NCBI GenBank assembly: GCA_027943335.1
Contig: BSBK01002929.1
Location: forward strand, 1-64,000
Length of the DNA stretch: 64,000 bases
Source of the DNA: Chamaecyparis obtusa
Taxonomy: Eukaryota > Streptophyta > Pinopsida > Cupressales > Cupressaceae
Direction: 5' to 3'
The notes below the pieces were generated by a model, which saw only the letters and a program-made list of their open reading frames with translations, did no database searches and was not told the DNA's origin. Both the position numbers and the translations under genes were made by a program. Of the stretch, positions 10,140 to 22,406 are shown piece by piece (position 1 is the stretch's first letter; each line of letters begins with the position of its first letter).

Positions 10140-13110
10140 GGATTCTAGGGTTTAGCTCCATTTCTTGCATTTTCATCATTTTATTGTCATAAGTTTGAAT
10201 CTCTATTTTGCAGGCTAGGATTATCGTACAACATTTCATAGTATAGTAGGATGACATTTCATAATACTCCCAGATGATATTTGCTAGTTTTTGGAATATC
10301 CCCTATGTTCTCTATAGTCTATTGTCTGCCTTCTGGCAGAATATCATCTCTGTTCAGAAGGATCTGTCACCCAGGCCTGAAATATTGTTTGGCTTTTTGG
10401 TGTAGGAGCACACCATGGATAACCTCCATGCTTAATAATTTTTGGCTTGTACTTGACTCTAGCCAAGTCAAGAAGAGTAGCTTAGTTTGTTTGAAGACCT
10501 TAGAAGGTCAATTTCAATGTAGGCTAAGTGGGTTAGTCACTAGGACTAAGGTCACACAAATAACCAATGTTAGTAGTTTTTAATTCTTAGTGGTAATAGT
10601 TAGAGATTGAGTCTTTAATGTTTCTTAGGCACATAATGAGGTTGTAAAGATGCCATAAGGTCATTACTGGCCTTGGATCCTTGAAACATTGGAGGTTAAG
10701 AGTCCTAAGAAATAGGATTGAGGCATATGTGAAAGTTGCCAAATGTTGCAAAGAAGTTGTCATGACAACATTTGCAATTATTACAAATGTTGCATGCAAC
10801 TCGGTTATCTTGGATCCCCTGAACTTTAGGAGGTGGGAGATCAGCCAATAGGCCCTAGAATGGTGGAAATGGAATATTATGTGATGTAAGACTCTAATAT
10901 CAAGGATAGTGGATGGATTGTAATAGTTTGAAGTTTGTTAATAGAGCTCTTCAACAGGATTACCAGGAGATTCCTGAGACTTTGTGTTGACAGTCATACA
11001 TTATGGATTGAAAGACAAAATATAATAGTTGATTAGTGTTCTATAGATATTTTGAAGGCTTTTTAATTTGATAAGAAAGGAGTTTTGAGTAGGTTTAGGG
11101 CGTCGGTTAAAGTAGATTTTGTTTTAGAGTTCCACTGGTTATGTTCTGACCAGTCTGAGATTTCATGGCTCCCCCATGAAATCTAGCCATGGGAAACAAC
11201 TCATGATGGATAGATATGTTAGGGGAGTCACCATATTATATAAGTTTAGGTTTAGGAGTCTGGGAAATGAGAAGAGCTATTTTTAATTCTAGGCCCTAGG
11301 CGAGCACACAGAGCCCGATTAGAGGTCTAGACTATGAAGAAATAGAGATTTCATTACAAGGTTGAAGGTACAGTATGACTCTAGGAATTTTTTTGGTAGG
11401 TGTTAATCATAGCTAAATGTCCTATGAAGATTGGGTTCATGCCAATCATTTACATTGGGTTTTGAGCAAGATTACTAACGGGACACAGTCAATCCTAGAA
11501 AGTAGGTCAATTAGCCTTGTTTATCCTAGTTTATAGGAAGGAGGTGTACAGAGGCTTCCAAGACCCAAAAGTTTCAAAATATTTAGTAAGAGCCAAAAGG
11601 GTATCTGAATCTCCAATTGGTTTTACAAGTTGTTTGGAAAAGTTTGAAAAGAAAGTCCAAAAGCCTCTGCAAAAGGCTACAAGGAATAGGCCTAATTTGA
11701 GGTCACTAAATGATGAACCATTGAAGCTGGTAAGAACATGATTCAAGATCCCTCAAAAATGGATCAAATGGGAAAGATTATGAATGATTTCAAGATGGAT
11801 AACATTCCTACAATGAAAGATCAAGTTTATGAGGTTTTGGCACTTAGAGCTTTCTAAGTGAGTGAGAAGAAGTGTACTAAAACTAGGGTGTTAGTCTTCT
11901 AAGGTTAAGCACAAAGGATAAGAACTCTTGGAGAAGAGTTAGGATTGGGATTAGTTAATCATCTAAACCAATCAGGACCTAGGGGAGACTAGGCTCTTAG
12001 AAGAGACAAGCTAGGTCTCTTGGATGCAGTGCAAGCAAGCCTTGGAACACTCACATCACTTTTAGAGGTATATTGTACGATTTTATAATAGACTATGAAG
12101 TGTCACCCAAGATTGATTGCTTGCACACTCAAAGTCATTTAGCCTATTTTTCTTGCACTTTTCTTGTATTTTGAGTTTTATGGTTTCCTAACAACACCTA
12201 ACAAGTGGTTTTGTAGGGTTATTGGTTTCATTTGCATACTTTTGTGCCCTAACTTTTGGTTTTGTAGGATTCGCTTGCCAAAGAGATCAACACTTGCATG
12301 ATTCATGACTACTAATGCTTTTGTGATGTAGGACGGTTGTCAAAGACTTATTTGGAGACTACTAATTTATTGGTTTTGTAGGTTTCCTTGGAGATACAAA
12401 TCAACATTGTGTTTTCATAAGTTTGATTTTGCAAGCACCTAGTTCTAATTAGGAGATTTCTTTTCTTGTGATTAGTTGGGTAGTAGGAGAGTATGCTCTT
12501 CACCTCCTAGAGGATGAATTAGAAATCTTGACCTACTTGATTGGTTAATTGTAAAAGGAATCTTGGGTGAATGAACATGTGTTTGATGTTCTTGGGAGAG
12601 GCTATAGATTAGGAGAGTATGCTCTTTTCCTCATGGAAAATTAGAAATATTAACCTCCATTAGCTATCCATTTACTTTCTTGCATTTATCTTTAGAGGGC
12701 TTGCCAAGAGAGTAATCTTTTGGGAATGACCCAAGTGGGAAACAAGAAAACCCAACTAAATCCATCCCACTATAATCAAAAGCTTCCTTAACTCTAAAAT
12801 GAGGGAAGACTTGGCTATTTTATACTTCTAATGCTTCTTCATGTGTAGGGCCTAGTTGACTCAATCTTTCTAAGCAAGACTACACTTGACTAGGTGCTTG
12901 TAGGACCTTCATGGTCTAAATCTTGTTTACAATACTACAACGGGAGTACATTCAACTTGTATAGGTCTGAGAGGTCTCAATCTTTCTTGTGAGACTATAC
13001 ATTTTGGGTTCTTGTAGAGCTATAGGCCTCAATTTTTCTTGCAAAACTACAAGGGGTAGTCATGAACGAAGACCCTTACTTAACACCTTAAGATTTAGAG
13101 GTCAACCATT
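10140..13110. other. Long stretch without recognisable genes
   Basis: No ORF longer than about 100 codons and no known motif. Phrases such as TTGGTTTTGTAGG (12210-12380) and CTCAATCTTTCTTG...GACTA (12860-13045) recur imperfectly, suggesting decayed short-period repeats. This would correspond to the leader/gag zone of the gypsy element if the primer-binding site at 10119 belongs to it, but no gag similarity is visible. Confidence 0.4.
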
Positions 13111-13474
13111 TTAGCCACATGACTTCCTTTGTGCAAGGATTGATCCAAGTGGACTTACCCAGATCACCCCAAGATACTCACCATATGTGCTCCCTTGGAT
13201 GCTAAATATTGAATGTGGCAATATGGAAAGACATGCGCTATGAGCATTGTTCTCTTCCAATTGATCCATAACCTGCATAGTCCTAAGAAAGGCCATTCAA
13301 CCACTTAATTGTGGGGCCAAGAGCATAAAGTTTTGGGAAAAGGTTGAAAAACTTCCATTTTGACCTTAGGTAGAGTGTGCTTGGTTTGTCTTCATTTTGT
13401 GCTAGACTCATGGAAATCATTGGAACATATACATGATGATAGTATTCATAGGGTTTTTCTTTGAGACCTCCCAA
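13111..13474 (-). pseudogene. Protein-like fragment of unknown identity
   Basis: Two minus-strand open stretches (13474-13283 and 13296-13111) overlap by 14 bases and read like one protein interrupted by a frameshift: a Lys/Tyr-rich start, then a Met/Leu-rich segment. No domain is recognised. It runs antisense to the nearby gypsy pol. It could be a chance pair of ORFs; confidence is low. Confidence 0.2.
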
Positions 13475-14267
13475 GTGTTTGTATCATGCAAAGGTTTCTT
13501 TGTCCCTTGCTTGATTGTTTGAAGACTACTCTATGCATCACATTTTCTTTAAAAAATTGACTTTGAACTTCAAACTTGCTATCAAAATTGAAATTACACA
13601 CTATCACAGTGATCTACATTGCTAAACCAGTCAAAATGGTCAATCAAAACAAGGTTTTTGAGTCATAAGATGGTATATTTATGTCTGCTGTCATAATATC
13701 ATCTATTTTGGTGAGAAATATTGTATGACAGTTTAGAGGATCATCTTCCATTCAGGAAAATGTCATCTGTTAGCACTGGGTAGTATCGTCTGGTCTATTA
13801 ATAGAATATCATCTTATCTTAAAGAATCCCCTGGGTTTATTGTGTTGTATCATATGACTTATCCTCCTTGTTTAACTATTATCTGGCTTACTGGGGTTTT
13901 TCATCTAGTTACTGATCTGAGTTGGTCTGGCCTCAAATTTTCTCTTAGCTGGTTTAGGAAGCTTATACTTGACTATTTCTAGTCTCTTGGTCTAAAACTA
14001 GAAGGTTAGGGATTATTTTTAGCTGAAAAGGATCACCTAGATACCTTGGTTACATTCTTAATTAGTAAAGTTGTTCACTTTTTTATCTATTTTGGATATC
14101 TTTATCTTTAATTTGACTTTATATCTTGAATCGAGTCACAAGTGTCATACGTAGATAACTTACCTGCATCTTGGGCACTTTGTGATAAGTCATCTTGATC
14201 TCTTTTTAGTCTTTTTTCTTTTTGACAAGTGAACACTTTTCTTCTCTAGGGTGGACATCAAGTTGTC
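13475..14267. other. No gene recognised
   Basis: AT-rich. Several ATCATCT/ATATCATCT phrases recur here and at 10210-10350, the only internal similarity noticed. Confidence 0.35.
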
Positions 14268-15360
14268 TTGTGTCATCTTAATTGGCTCTTTACATTCTCA
14301 TTAATTATAGTAACAACTATATTTCAAATTGGTCAAGGGAAGCAACCTCCAATTAGATTTGATGAATTACCTTTTCCTACTAGGCGTCAACATCATCAAG
14401 ATAAAGAACCTCAAATTACCTTTGACAAAGAAGAGGATAATACTGAAGTTTGGTTTGATCCTTTTAGTAATTTTGGAAGTAACTTTGATAGTACCTTTGA
14501 GACACCTCTTTCCTCATCAAGCTCTAAATATATTTTATCGCTCACCATGTCCAAGAAAGAACATAACAAGTGATTGAATAACCTTTTTGAGGACAATGTG
14601 ATGTTAAGAAAAATTGAGTTAGGGAGAAAAGATTACACAAAGAAACAAGCGAATCATTTGGATCAATAATTCAATGCCAATTTCTTTGGAAATAATGGAA
14701 ATATCACACCTCCAAGATATCCTCCAAGGTCACAACATAATGGATTTGACTCACCTCCAAGATCTTCACATTCTAGGCATAACTCTCAACATGGAAACAA
14801 AATGAATCATGAAATTACTAAAGAAGAGCTCTTAAACTTTCAACAAGATGAATTATAGGAATATGAATGGGATTATCTCTCAGTCAAGTCAAAAGAATTG
14901 GAAATATATGTGGTGCATACCTATGCTAACCAAAATGAAGTGGTAGATGAGTCACCCGTAGGACCTGACAAGTCAAACATACATGCTTCTTTCATTGATC
15001 AAGTTAACCACACTAGGAACTAGATGGATATAGGTGATTTTGAGGGGGACCTTATAGAATCTAAATATATTGTCACTGGAGATGACTTCCCCCATATCAA
15101 TAATTTATAACCTTCCACTTCTCTCCCACTCATGTACCTTGACCTTATTGATTGGTCACAATAGAATCGACAAACTACATTACCTTCTTTCCAAATGACT
15201 ATGAAATAGCCTACTACTTCAATGCTATTGAGCTTGTAATTTCTTCCACTAATGAAATAGTAATAAACATGACTAAAATAGATATCAAGTACCTTAGTCA
15301 TAAAATAAGAATAAAATTAAAAAATAATAGGTGCTCTGATGGCGAAAACTACTTTGTGGC
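14268..15360 (+). pseudogene. Decayed gag/spacer region of a Ty3/gypsy element
   Basis: The plus strand reads as a polar, Asp/Glu/Ser-rich protein (IRFDELPFPTRR near its start, then a FDPFSNFG block), continuing through stops and frame changes to about 15050. It directly precedes the reverse-transcriptase remnant in the same orientation. I do not see a zinc knuckle or a protease DSG/DTG motif, so these have been lost or lie in unreadable stretches. Confidence 0.45.
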
Positions 15361-15389
15361 GGTGTAAGAGCCTAAAAAAGTAAAAACAA

Positions 15390-16730
15390 AAGATGTATCT
15401 AAGGGTGAAAAACTCTTTGAGGCACCTGAGGATGAGGTACTTGGTAGTCTACCTAGTTATTTTCAGGGTAGATCTTCAATATTGATAGATCTAACATAGA
15501 CTATAAATATTGGGATAATTGAAGCATCTCATATCATACATTTAGCTCAGTCTCTATCAATAGATGAAAAACAATAGTTTACTAAGTTCTTTAGAGAAAA
15601 GAAAGTCAATTTCTCTTGGACATATGTAGACATGCCAAGGATCAACACTAATCTAATTATGCAGCATATATCCATAGATCTTTGTGTTAATCCAATCAAA
15701 CATAAATTATGAAATATGCATCCACACATAGCTCTCTTGGGAAAAGTTGAATTAGGAAAACTCTTGAGTTATGGATTTATACGAGCTATAGATTATGCTG
15801 AATGGATCTCAAATATTGTACCTGTATCTAAACCTGAAAAATCCATTAGTGTATGCACAAATTTCTGAGACCTTAACAAATCTTTCCCAAAGGATGAATT
15901 TCCACTTCCAAACATAGACATGATAGTGGATATGACTGTGGGTTATGAAATTTACTCTCTCATGGATGGTTTCTCAGGATACAATCAAATTAAAATACCT
16001 CTTGAAAATCAAGAAAAGACTGCCTTCACATGTGCATGGGGAGCCTTTTGTTGGAATGTCATGCCATTTGGACTAAAAAATGTTGGAGCTACCTATCAAA
16101 GAGCTATGACTACAATCTTTCATGACATGATGCAAACAAATATGGAAGATTATGTGGATGAATACTTTGGAAAAATCTAAGAAAAGGAACATACATCTTG
16201 AAGATTTTCCTTTGATCTTAGATAGGATGGAATAATTCCAACTTAGATTAAATAATAAGAAATGTTCTTTTGGAGTCACCTCGGGAAAAATACTTGGATA
16301 CATCATTTCAGCTAAAGGAATCAAGGTTGACCCTGAAAATGTCCAAGCTATAATGGAGGTGCCACCTCCCAAAAACATAGGTCAATTAAGGAGTCTACAA
16401 GGACACCTTTAGACCATCAGGAGGTTCATATCCTAACTTAATGACATAGCTTAAAATTTTAATAAGAATCTACACAAAGGAGCTACGTGTACATGAAATA
16501 AGGAATGTGAGAAAGTCTCAATCAGATCAAGGAATATTTGGCCAAACCTCCAATCTTAATGCCTTCTATTCTAGGAAAACCTCTTATTTTGTACATCTAA
16601 GATAAAACTACATCCTTGGGGGGAATTATTGGCACAACAAGATGAACATGGGAAGGAAAGAGCTATATAATACATCAGTGGAACATTAGTAGCTTATGAG
16701 ATCAATTACAACAACATTGAAAAATCTTGC
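15390..16730 (+). pseudogene. Ty3/gypsy (Tat-like) reverse transcriptase remnant
   Basis: The frame shows hallmarks of gypsy RT in order: a PLPNIDMIVD segment, the SLMDGFSGYNQIKI block with the first catalytic Asp, TAFTCAWGAFCWNVMPFGLK, GATYQRAM, and DYVDEYF where the family has a YVDD catalytic box. The second Asp of the box is therefore Glu here. Stops interrupt it, including one just after the box. The C-terminal RT region continues to about 16400 through frameshifts, with GTPLRP-like connection residues no longer readable. The function would have been cDNA synthesis in cytoplasmic particles; the copy is dead. Confidence 0.85.
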
Positions 16731-17034
16731 CTTGGAATGGTGTTTGCATCTCAAAAATTCAAACAATATATTCTAGCACATACTATAGAGCTTGTAGAAA
16801 AAATTGATCCTTTGAAATACTTACTAAGTAAAGATAATCTTACTGGTCGACTAGCTAAATGTATGATGATTCTCTCTAAATTTGACATTGAGTACGTTGA
16901 TCATAAGGCCATAAAAGGATAAGAAATTGCTAATCAACTAGTTGAATTCCCTCTACAAGATGATGCTCCTATATAGATTGACTTTCCTGAATTATCTATT
17001 ATGTATGTGAATAAGTGAACATGGAAGATGTTCT
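16731..17034 (+). pseudogene. Gypsy RNase H and start of a second, archaeal-type RNase H domain
   Basis: MVFASQKFKQYILAHTIEL to SKFDIEYVDHKAIKG matches the tail of the RT-linked RNase H domain of plant gypsy elements (HRPLKYLL- and YDI-Y-like residues). A spacer and the start of a second RNase H domain (WKMF) follow and are cut by the insertion at 17035. Two RNase H domains in series are the signature of the Tat lineage. The rest resumes at 31208. Confidence 0.8.
17030..17034. repeat. Target-site duplication GTTCT (left copy) of E3
   Basis: GTTCT immediately precedes the TGTTAG start of the E3 LTR and is repeated exactly at 31208-31212 after the other LTR. Five base pairs is the normal duplication length for LTR-retrotransposon integrases. 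Confidence 0.93.
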
Positions 17035-18144
17035 TGTTAGGAATGGGAACACTGAGAGGGGGGGGGGGGTGAATTAGTATTTTATATAATTACTTTTCTT
17101 GAAACTTAACTCAATAACTTAATTTCTGAAATGAATGTTAAAGCATGTAAAGTAATCAACACATAACACATAACACCAGATATGATTACAAGGAAACCTT
17201 GGCCAAAGGAAAAACCTCGGTGGGAATTAATACCCACTAATAATTGTACTTGTGTATTATGAACTTGTTAATGTTCCTTAGCCCTATTAGGAGCTATCAT
17301 TACAATGCCTAAGTACAATGACCTTGTCAAGGGTTAGACCCTATTAGGAGTCTTTTAAAATTAACCCTATTAGCGGTGAGGACACACTATCCTAGAGCTC
17401 ACTGCTCAATTGGTGAAGGCTACAACCTTCTAAGTATCAGATACACACTATATATGCAAGTTGAACTGCTGCCATGACATTGCTTGTCTGATCAGTTCCT
17501 TTTGTGCATTGATGCTTTAGCCTCTTGTAAAGATCTACAACATTCTAACTTCTCTTTGCATACTTCTTCTCTACTTTTATCAACTCTATAACTCATGTCA
17601 TGCTCAAATACAAAGGCACATGTTTTAGTTATATGCACAAACAAAACTTATTCACTAAGTTGGCCTATAAATAATTACATACAATGCTTCCAAATGAATT
17701 TTCTCAAGCGTGTTTACATACAATGAGATTGACATGTTTACCAAAAAATACAATAGGCGCATAGCCTTTACAAAATAATATTATAACCGCTAACCAAAAT
17801 ACTAACAGTTGGCTGCGTACTCTGTTCTGTTCTGCCGCTTACTATTTGTGTTACTTCACTCTCTATATCTTCATCATACTAACTCATTTGATCATGCACT
17901 CTTAACCATATCTTAATAACATAACCAAAATCTTATCTTCCAGGGTGCATACCCAAACTTGGTCATACGCATGTGCGCTGATGCTCTGTTCATCTAGTGC
18001 TTCACTAACTGTCCAGTCTTCCATACTTAGTCATTTTTTGATCTTCTAAGTTATGCGATGACTCCAAAACTTCATATGACTTTGTTTCCATAATGACAAC
18101 ACTAAATCATAGTCATATACAATAGTATATTCAACTTGCCAACA
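17035..18144 (-). repeat. E3 3' LTR
   Basis: A direct copy of 30088-31207, recognisable from TGTTAGGAATGGGAACACTG, the oligo-G run near 17057 and the CCATACTTAGTCATTTTTTG block near 18025, to the end CTTGCCAACA. The adjoining AATCTACCCCTTTG (polypurine on the minus strand) marks it as the 3' LTR of a minus-strand element. Confidence 0.9.
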
Positions 18145-18345
18145 ATCTACCCCTTTGTCATTAATGGCAAAAAATGAATATGGTGAAGTTACTAAACTGT
18201 ATTTCTTACAAAAAACTTTCTAACATATACTCTTATCTTATATCTCCCTTCTACTATATACTCTACTCCCCTTTACATCATATACACAACTCCATATTCT
18301 CCCTTCTACTATATACTTTACTCCCCCTTTGAAATTAATGACAAG
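18145..18345 (-). other. E3 3' internal region with polypurine motifs
   Basis: Read on the minus strand, AAAGGGGTAGATTG abuts the LTR and is the likely polypurine tract. A block reading CTCCCTTCTACTATATACT occurs twice (about 18243 and 18299, spacing about 57 bp), each followed by CTCCCCTTT, so the polypurine motif is duplicated. The E4 insertion begins at the right edge. Confidence 0.65.
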
Positions 18346-18346
18346 C

Positions 18347-19531
18347 TGAGGGGGGGGAGGGGGGGGCATGAATCAGTTATCAGATAAATACAACTTTTAT
18401 TAACTTCAATAGATTTTAACCATGTAAGCAATGTAATCAACAACCATAGAAAGATATACATGCACAATAACACAATGACACAAGATATGTTGACTAGAGA
18501 ACCTCTTTATCAAAGAGTAAACCCCAGTGGGAATGATGCCCACAAAAGATGCACTAATATGAAAGTTCCTTGTGAGAGGATGGACTCTGTTAGGAGTCTT
18601 ATGAAATATATTCAGTACATATGAGTCCCTGTTAGGAGACTTTGAATCCCTTCTAAAAGATTCTAACTCTGTTAGGAGTTATGGAAGACAGAAGGACCCA
18701 CTGCCCAAACAACTTCAGGTATAAGGTCACTGAACACACTAGCCAACTGATCTTAGTATTACTCAATAGAATAATACCAAAATATTACTAAAATCAACAA
18801 TTCAATACTCCTTCTTTGACTGTGCCAAACCGCACCAACTGCTTCTTTAGATCTCAATACCAGATCTCTATACTTTGCATATCCTCTTCCAACAAGTATT
18901 GCACACTTCCACAATTCACTTTCAAATACAATTCAAAATTACTACTTCATATTCATATTAAAAAAAGGAAAACATTCCTTCCTTTATACCACACTCAAGT
19001 ACTTACAAATGAGTCGGCATACAAATTACAAAATAAAAGTTTCCACACGTTACATAAAAATTACATAAAACTGTTGGCTTCAAATTAAGATAATTCTTCA
19101 CTTGTGTGACCTTGGATCTTGTGCTCACATCCAAATCACCAAAATCATGTCTTCAACTTCCTCATAAATTTGCATGATCAAATTCAATCCTGATTAGGAG
19201 ATATCATCCAATTTCCACAAACCGCTACTCAAGAACATTGCCTGAATACTGCTTCCATTGATTTCCTCATAACTATCATGACTAAATAAATTTTTGTATG
19301 CAATCTTAACCATGATCTTATAGAACATCATAGAGTAAGTCCTCAACTCCGCATAGCTTCAACTTCAATATTCCAAGTGCGCTAACTCAAACACTATCTA
19401 CTTCTCTGCTAATCATTAGTAGATCACTATGTTGACATCAATGACAATCACAGTCATGAATGCAACAAAAAATGCTACAAAATGGCTATGAATACTTCCC
19501 CATAGGATATATTTAGCATTTATTCCTAACA
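18347..19531 (-). repeat. E4 3' LTR (slightly truncated)
   Basis: Matches 24100-25286 along its length: an oligo-G run followed by TGAATCAGTTAT, TTAACTTCAATAGATTTTAA, TCCTGATTAGGAGATATCAT, and the end CCTAACA. AATCTCCCCCATTGG directly to the right is the polypurine tract read in minus sense. Confidence 0.9.
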
Positions 19532-20003
19532 ATCTCCCCCATTGGAATTGATGGAAACATAGATGAAAAAACATCCAAGTTCCATGAATACCAACACTGT
19601 AACACTATTGCTTTGAAAATTCTTTCAAATTCTCTTCATCAATCAAATCTTGCTTCATTTTCCTATTCAATTCTCTTCAATAGATTATTTTCATGAATAA
19701 TTCTCCCCCATTGACATCAATGATAGATGTTTCATCATAACGTCAACAACAAATTCAATGTCAAAAGACACTTTTTTAGAAAATACATTCACTAGAGTCC
19801 TCATGACTCAGCTCAGATACACATACTCCCCCATAGAGGTAGTATCACCATCTAGTCTAGAAGAAAGATAGGGCTCATATACCACTAGACGGATGCAACA
19901 ATCTGCATCACTTCTCAAAAGTAGGCTGGGGCATAACCCCAAGCATACCTCTCAGATACTCAAATGTATCCTTACACAAAGGTTTTGTAAATATATCTGC
20001 AAT

Positions 20004-20700
20004 CTACTCCTTTGTGCTTATATAATCAAGTCTGACTTCTTTCTCTGCCACTTTCTCTCTCACTACATGATACTTTATCTCTATATGCTTTGTCTTAGAA
20101 TATAACACTGGGTTCTTAGACATACTAACTGTGCTGGTGTTATCACAATGTATAAAAATAGGCTCAACAAATTTTATTCCAATATTCTTCAGCATTTGCT
20201 TCATCCAAATTATCTAATTACAATTGTTTGCTGCTACCACATACTCTACTTCAGTTGTGCTCTCTGAAATACAATTCTGCTTCTTACTTAGCCAAGAAAC
20301 TAATCTTCCTCCAAGGAAAAATGCTCCACCACTAGTGCTCTTTTTTTCATCAACACTACCTCCCCAATCAACATCTGTATATGCACATAGGGTAAAATCA
20401 TCAGATTTTTCATACCACAATCCATACTCAATTATGCCTCTTAAGTATCTCAGTATCCTCTTTACTGCTGCATAATGTGATTCTCTGGGTTTAGCTTGAA
20501 ATCTTGCTACAATTCCAACTGCATGTGATATATCAGGTCTTGTATGAGACAAATATTGCAATCCTCCAATCATAGATCTATACTTTTTCCCTTCCACTAC
20601 AGGAGTCTCATTTGTGCTAGACAACTTGTGTCTTGTTACCATAGGTGTTCCAACTAGTTTACAGTTCTCCATTCCAAATCTCTTCAATAAATCATTCAAG
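20004..20700 (-). pseudogene. E4 RT C-terminus and RNase H
   Basis: Frames from 20699 to 20214 and 20204 to 20004 give the copia signature: MIGGLQYLSHTRPDI, AVKRILRYLRG, TDVDWGGS, the STTEVEYV RNase H Glu region, then HCDNTSTVSMSKNP and KTKHIEIKYHVVRE. These are the conserved RT-thumb and RNase H blocks of Ty1/copia. A single stop separates the two segments. RNase H degrades the RNA strand during cDNA synthesis. Confidence 0.93.
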
Positions 20701-21500
20701 TACTTTGTCTGACTTACAAAGATACCATCACTATTCTGTGTTATCTACAATCCTAAAAAGTATTTCATTTCACCAATCATACTCATTTCAAATTCAGTCT
20801 TCATTTCATCTATAAATTTATCACTAGCTTCATCTTCTCCTCCAAAGATAATATCATCAACAAAAATAACAACCAACAAACCATTTTCAATTTCCTTTGT
20901 GTATAGGTTTCTATCAGTTGTGCCTTTTGTAAATCCTAACTTTATCAAATACTTATCCAATCTTGCATAGCAAGTTCTAGGTGTTTGCTTCAATCCATAT
21001 AAAGCTTTCTTTAGTTTACATACCATATCTCCTTCTTGAGTTAAAGGAAAACCTTCATGCTTCTCAATGTAGACTTCTTCTTCCAATTCTCCATTTAGAA
21101 ATGCTGACTTCACATCTATCTGATACACTTTGAATTTCTTGTAAGCTGCATAAGCCAAAAACATTCTTACTACTTCAATTCTTGCTACTAGTGCAAAAGT
21201 TTCTTCATAGTCAATTCCTTCTTTCTGTGAGTATCATTTACATACCAATCTTGCTTTGTTCCATACTACTTCTTGTTCATTCATCTTGTTTTTGAATACC
21301 CATTTTACTCCTATAACATTCTTATCTTTAGGTCTAGGGACCAATTCCCATGTCTTATTCTTTTCAATCTAATCTAGTTCTTCTTTCATAGCTTTGATCC
21401 AATGTTCATCTTCACAGGCTTCACTAGTAGATTTAGGTTCAATTTGAGAAATCAAACACAACTATTCTTGTACCTTATTTCATGTTAGAACTCCTTTGTC
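20701..21500 (-). pseudogene. E4 reverse transcriptase
   Basis: The minus strand gives VYQIDVKSAFLNGELEEEV (first catalytic Asp), KALYGLKQTPRTCYARLD, and VVIFVDDIIFGG, where copia normally has YVDD; the Tyr to Phe change keeps both Asp residues. MKYFLGL follows. The segment upstream to about 21500 contains the fingers region with several stops. It aligns in length with copia RTs and joins the RNase H block after one stop. Confidence 0.93.
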
Positions 21501-21515
21501 TATGCTTCCAATAAT

Positions 21516-22406
21516 CTATTCAACATGATGATCCCTTGATAGATTCCTGTTAGGTGTCACTATCTCACTTCTTGTTTCTTCTATAGGTTCTTCAATGATT
21601 TCTTCACTATAGCTTTCATTCAATAAATCACTGTCAGTTTCATAGAATAATTTAGTAGTCTCTGGATTAGTTCTAGGATGAGTTCCTTCATCTAATTCAT
21701 AATCAAGCATTCTTTCCTAAATTTTGAACTTTTCATCAACTTTAACATTTGTGCTCTCAACAATAGTCTTAGTTCTTTTATTGTAACATCTATAAGCTTT
21801 TCTCTTCAATGAATATCCAAGAAATATACCTTCATCACTTCTAAGATCAAACTTTCCAATGTCATCATCTTTCTTAATATAACATTTTCTTCCAAAAATT
21901 CTAAAATACTTAACTGATGGTGCATGTCCAAACCATAGTTCATAGGGTGTCTTGTCTGTGTCTGCTCTGATTTGTACTCTATTCATTGTATACACTACTG
22001 TGTTCACTTCTTCTCTCCAGAATATCTTCACCAAGTCATTCTCAAATAACGTAGCTCTTTTTGCTTTAGTCACTGATCTGGTTCTTCTTTCTGTAATACC
22101 ATTTTGTTCAGGTGTCCTAGGGGTTGAAAATTGTCTCTTAATACCATTCACTTCACAAAAAATGTTAAATTATTTTGAAGTAAATTCTCCACCTCTATCT
22201 GACCTCAAACATTTAATCTTCATTCCAGATTCATTCTCAAATTTATTCTTAATGATCTTAAACTTATCAAATGCTTCAGACTTTTCTTTAAGAAATGCAA
22301 TCCACATCGTTCTTGTAAAATCATCAACAAGAATCATAAAATACCTTTCTCCATAGAATCCTCTAGTCCTTGTGGGACCACTCAAATATGTATGAACAAT
22401 TTCCAA
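21516..22406 (-). pseudogene. E4 integrase
   Basis: Two open blocks (22406-22170 and 22151-21717) carry the copia integrase core: MILVDDFTRTMWI (first Asp), CLRSDRGGEF (second Asp) and TPEQNGITERR (Glu), so the D,D(35)E residues are present. PYELWFGHAPSV and the GKCYI/FLGYS blocks follow. The Asp/Glu-rich stretch at 21710-21516 is the usual variable linker to RT. One stop follows the second Asp block. Confidence 0.93.

Noticed and set aside
21952..22356. 134-codon plus-strand ORF
   Set aside because: Antisense to the E4 integrase, whose catalytic motifs are clear on the minus strand.
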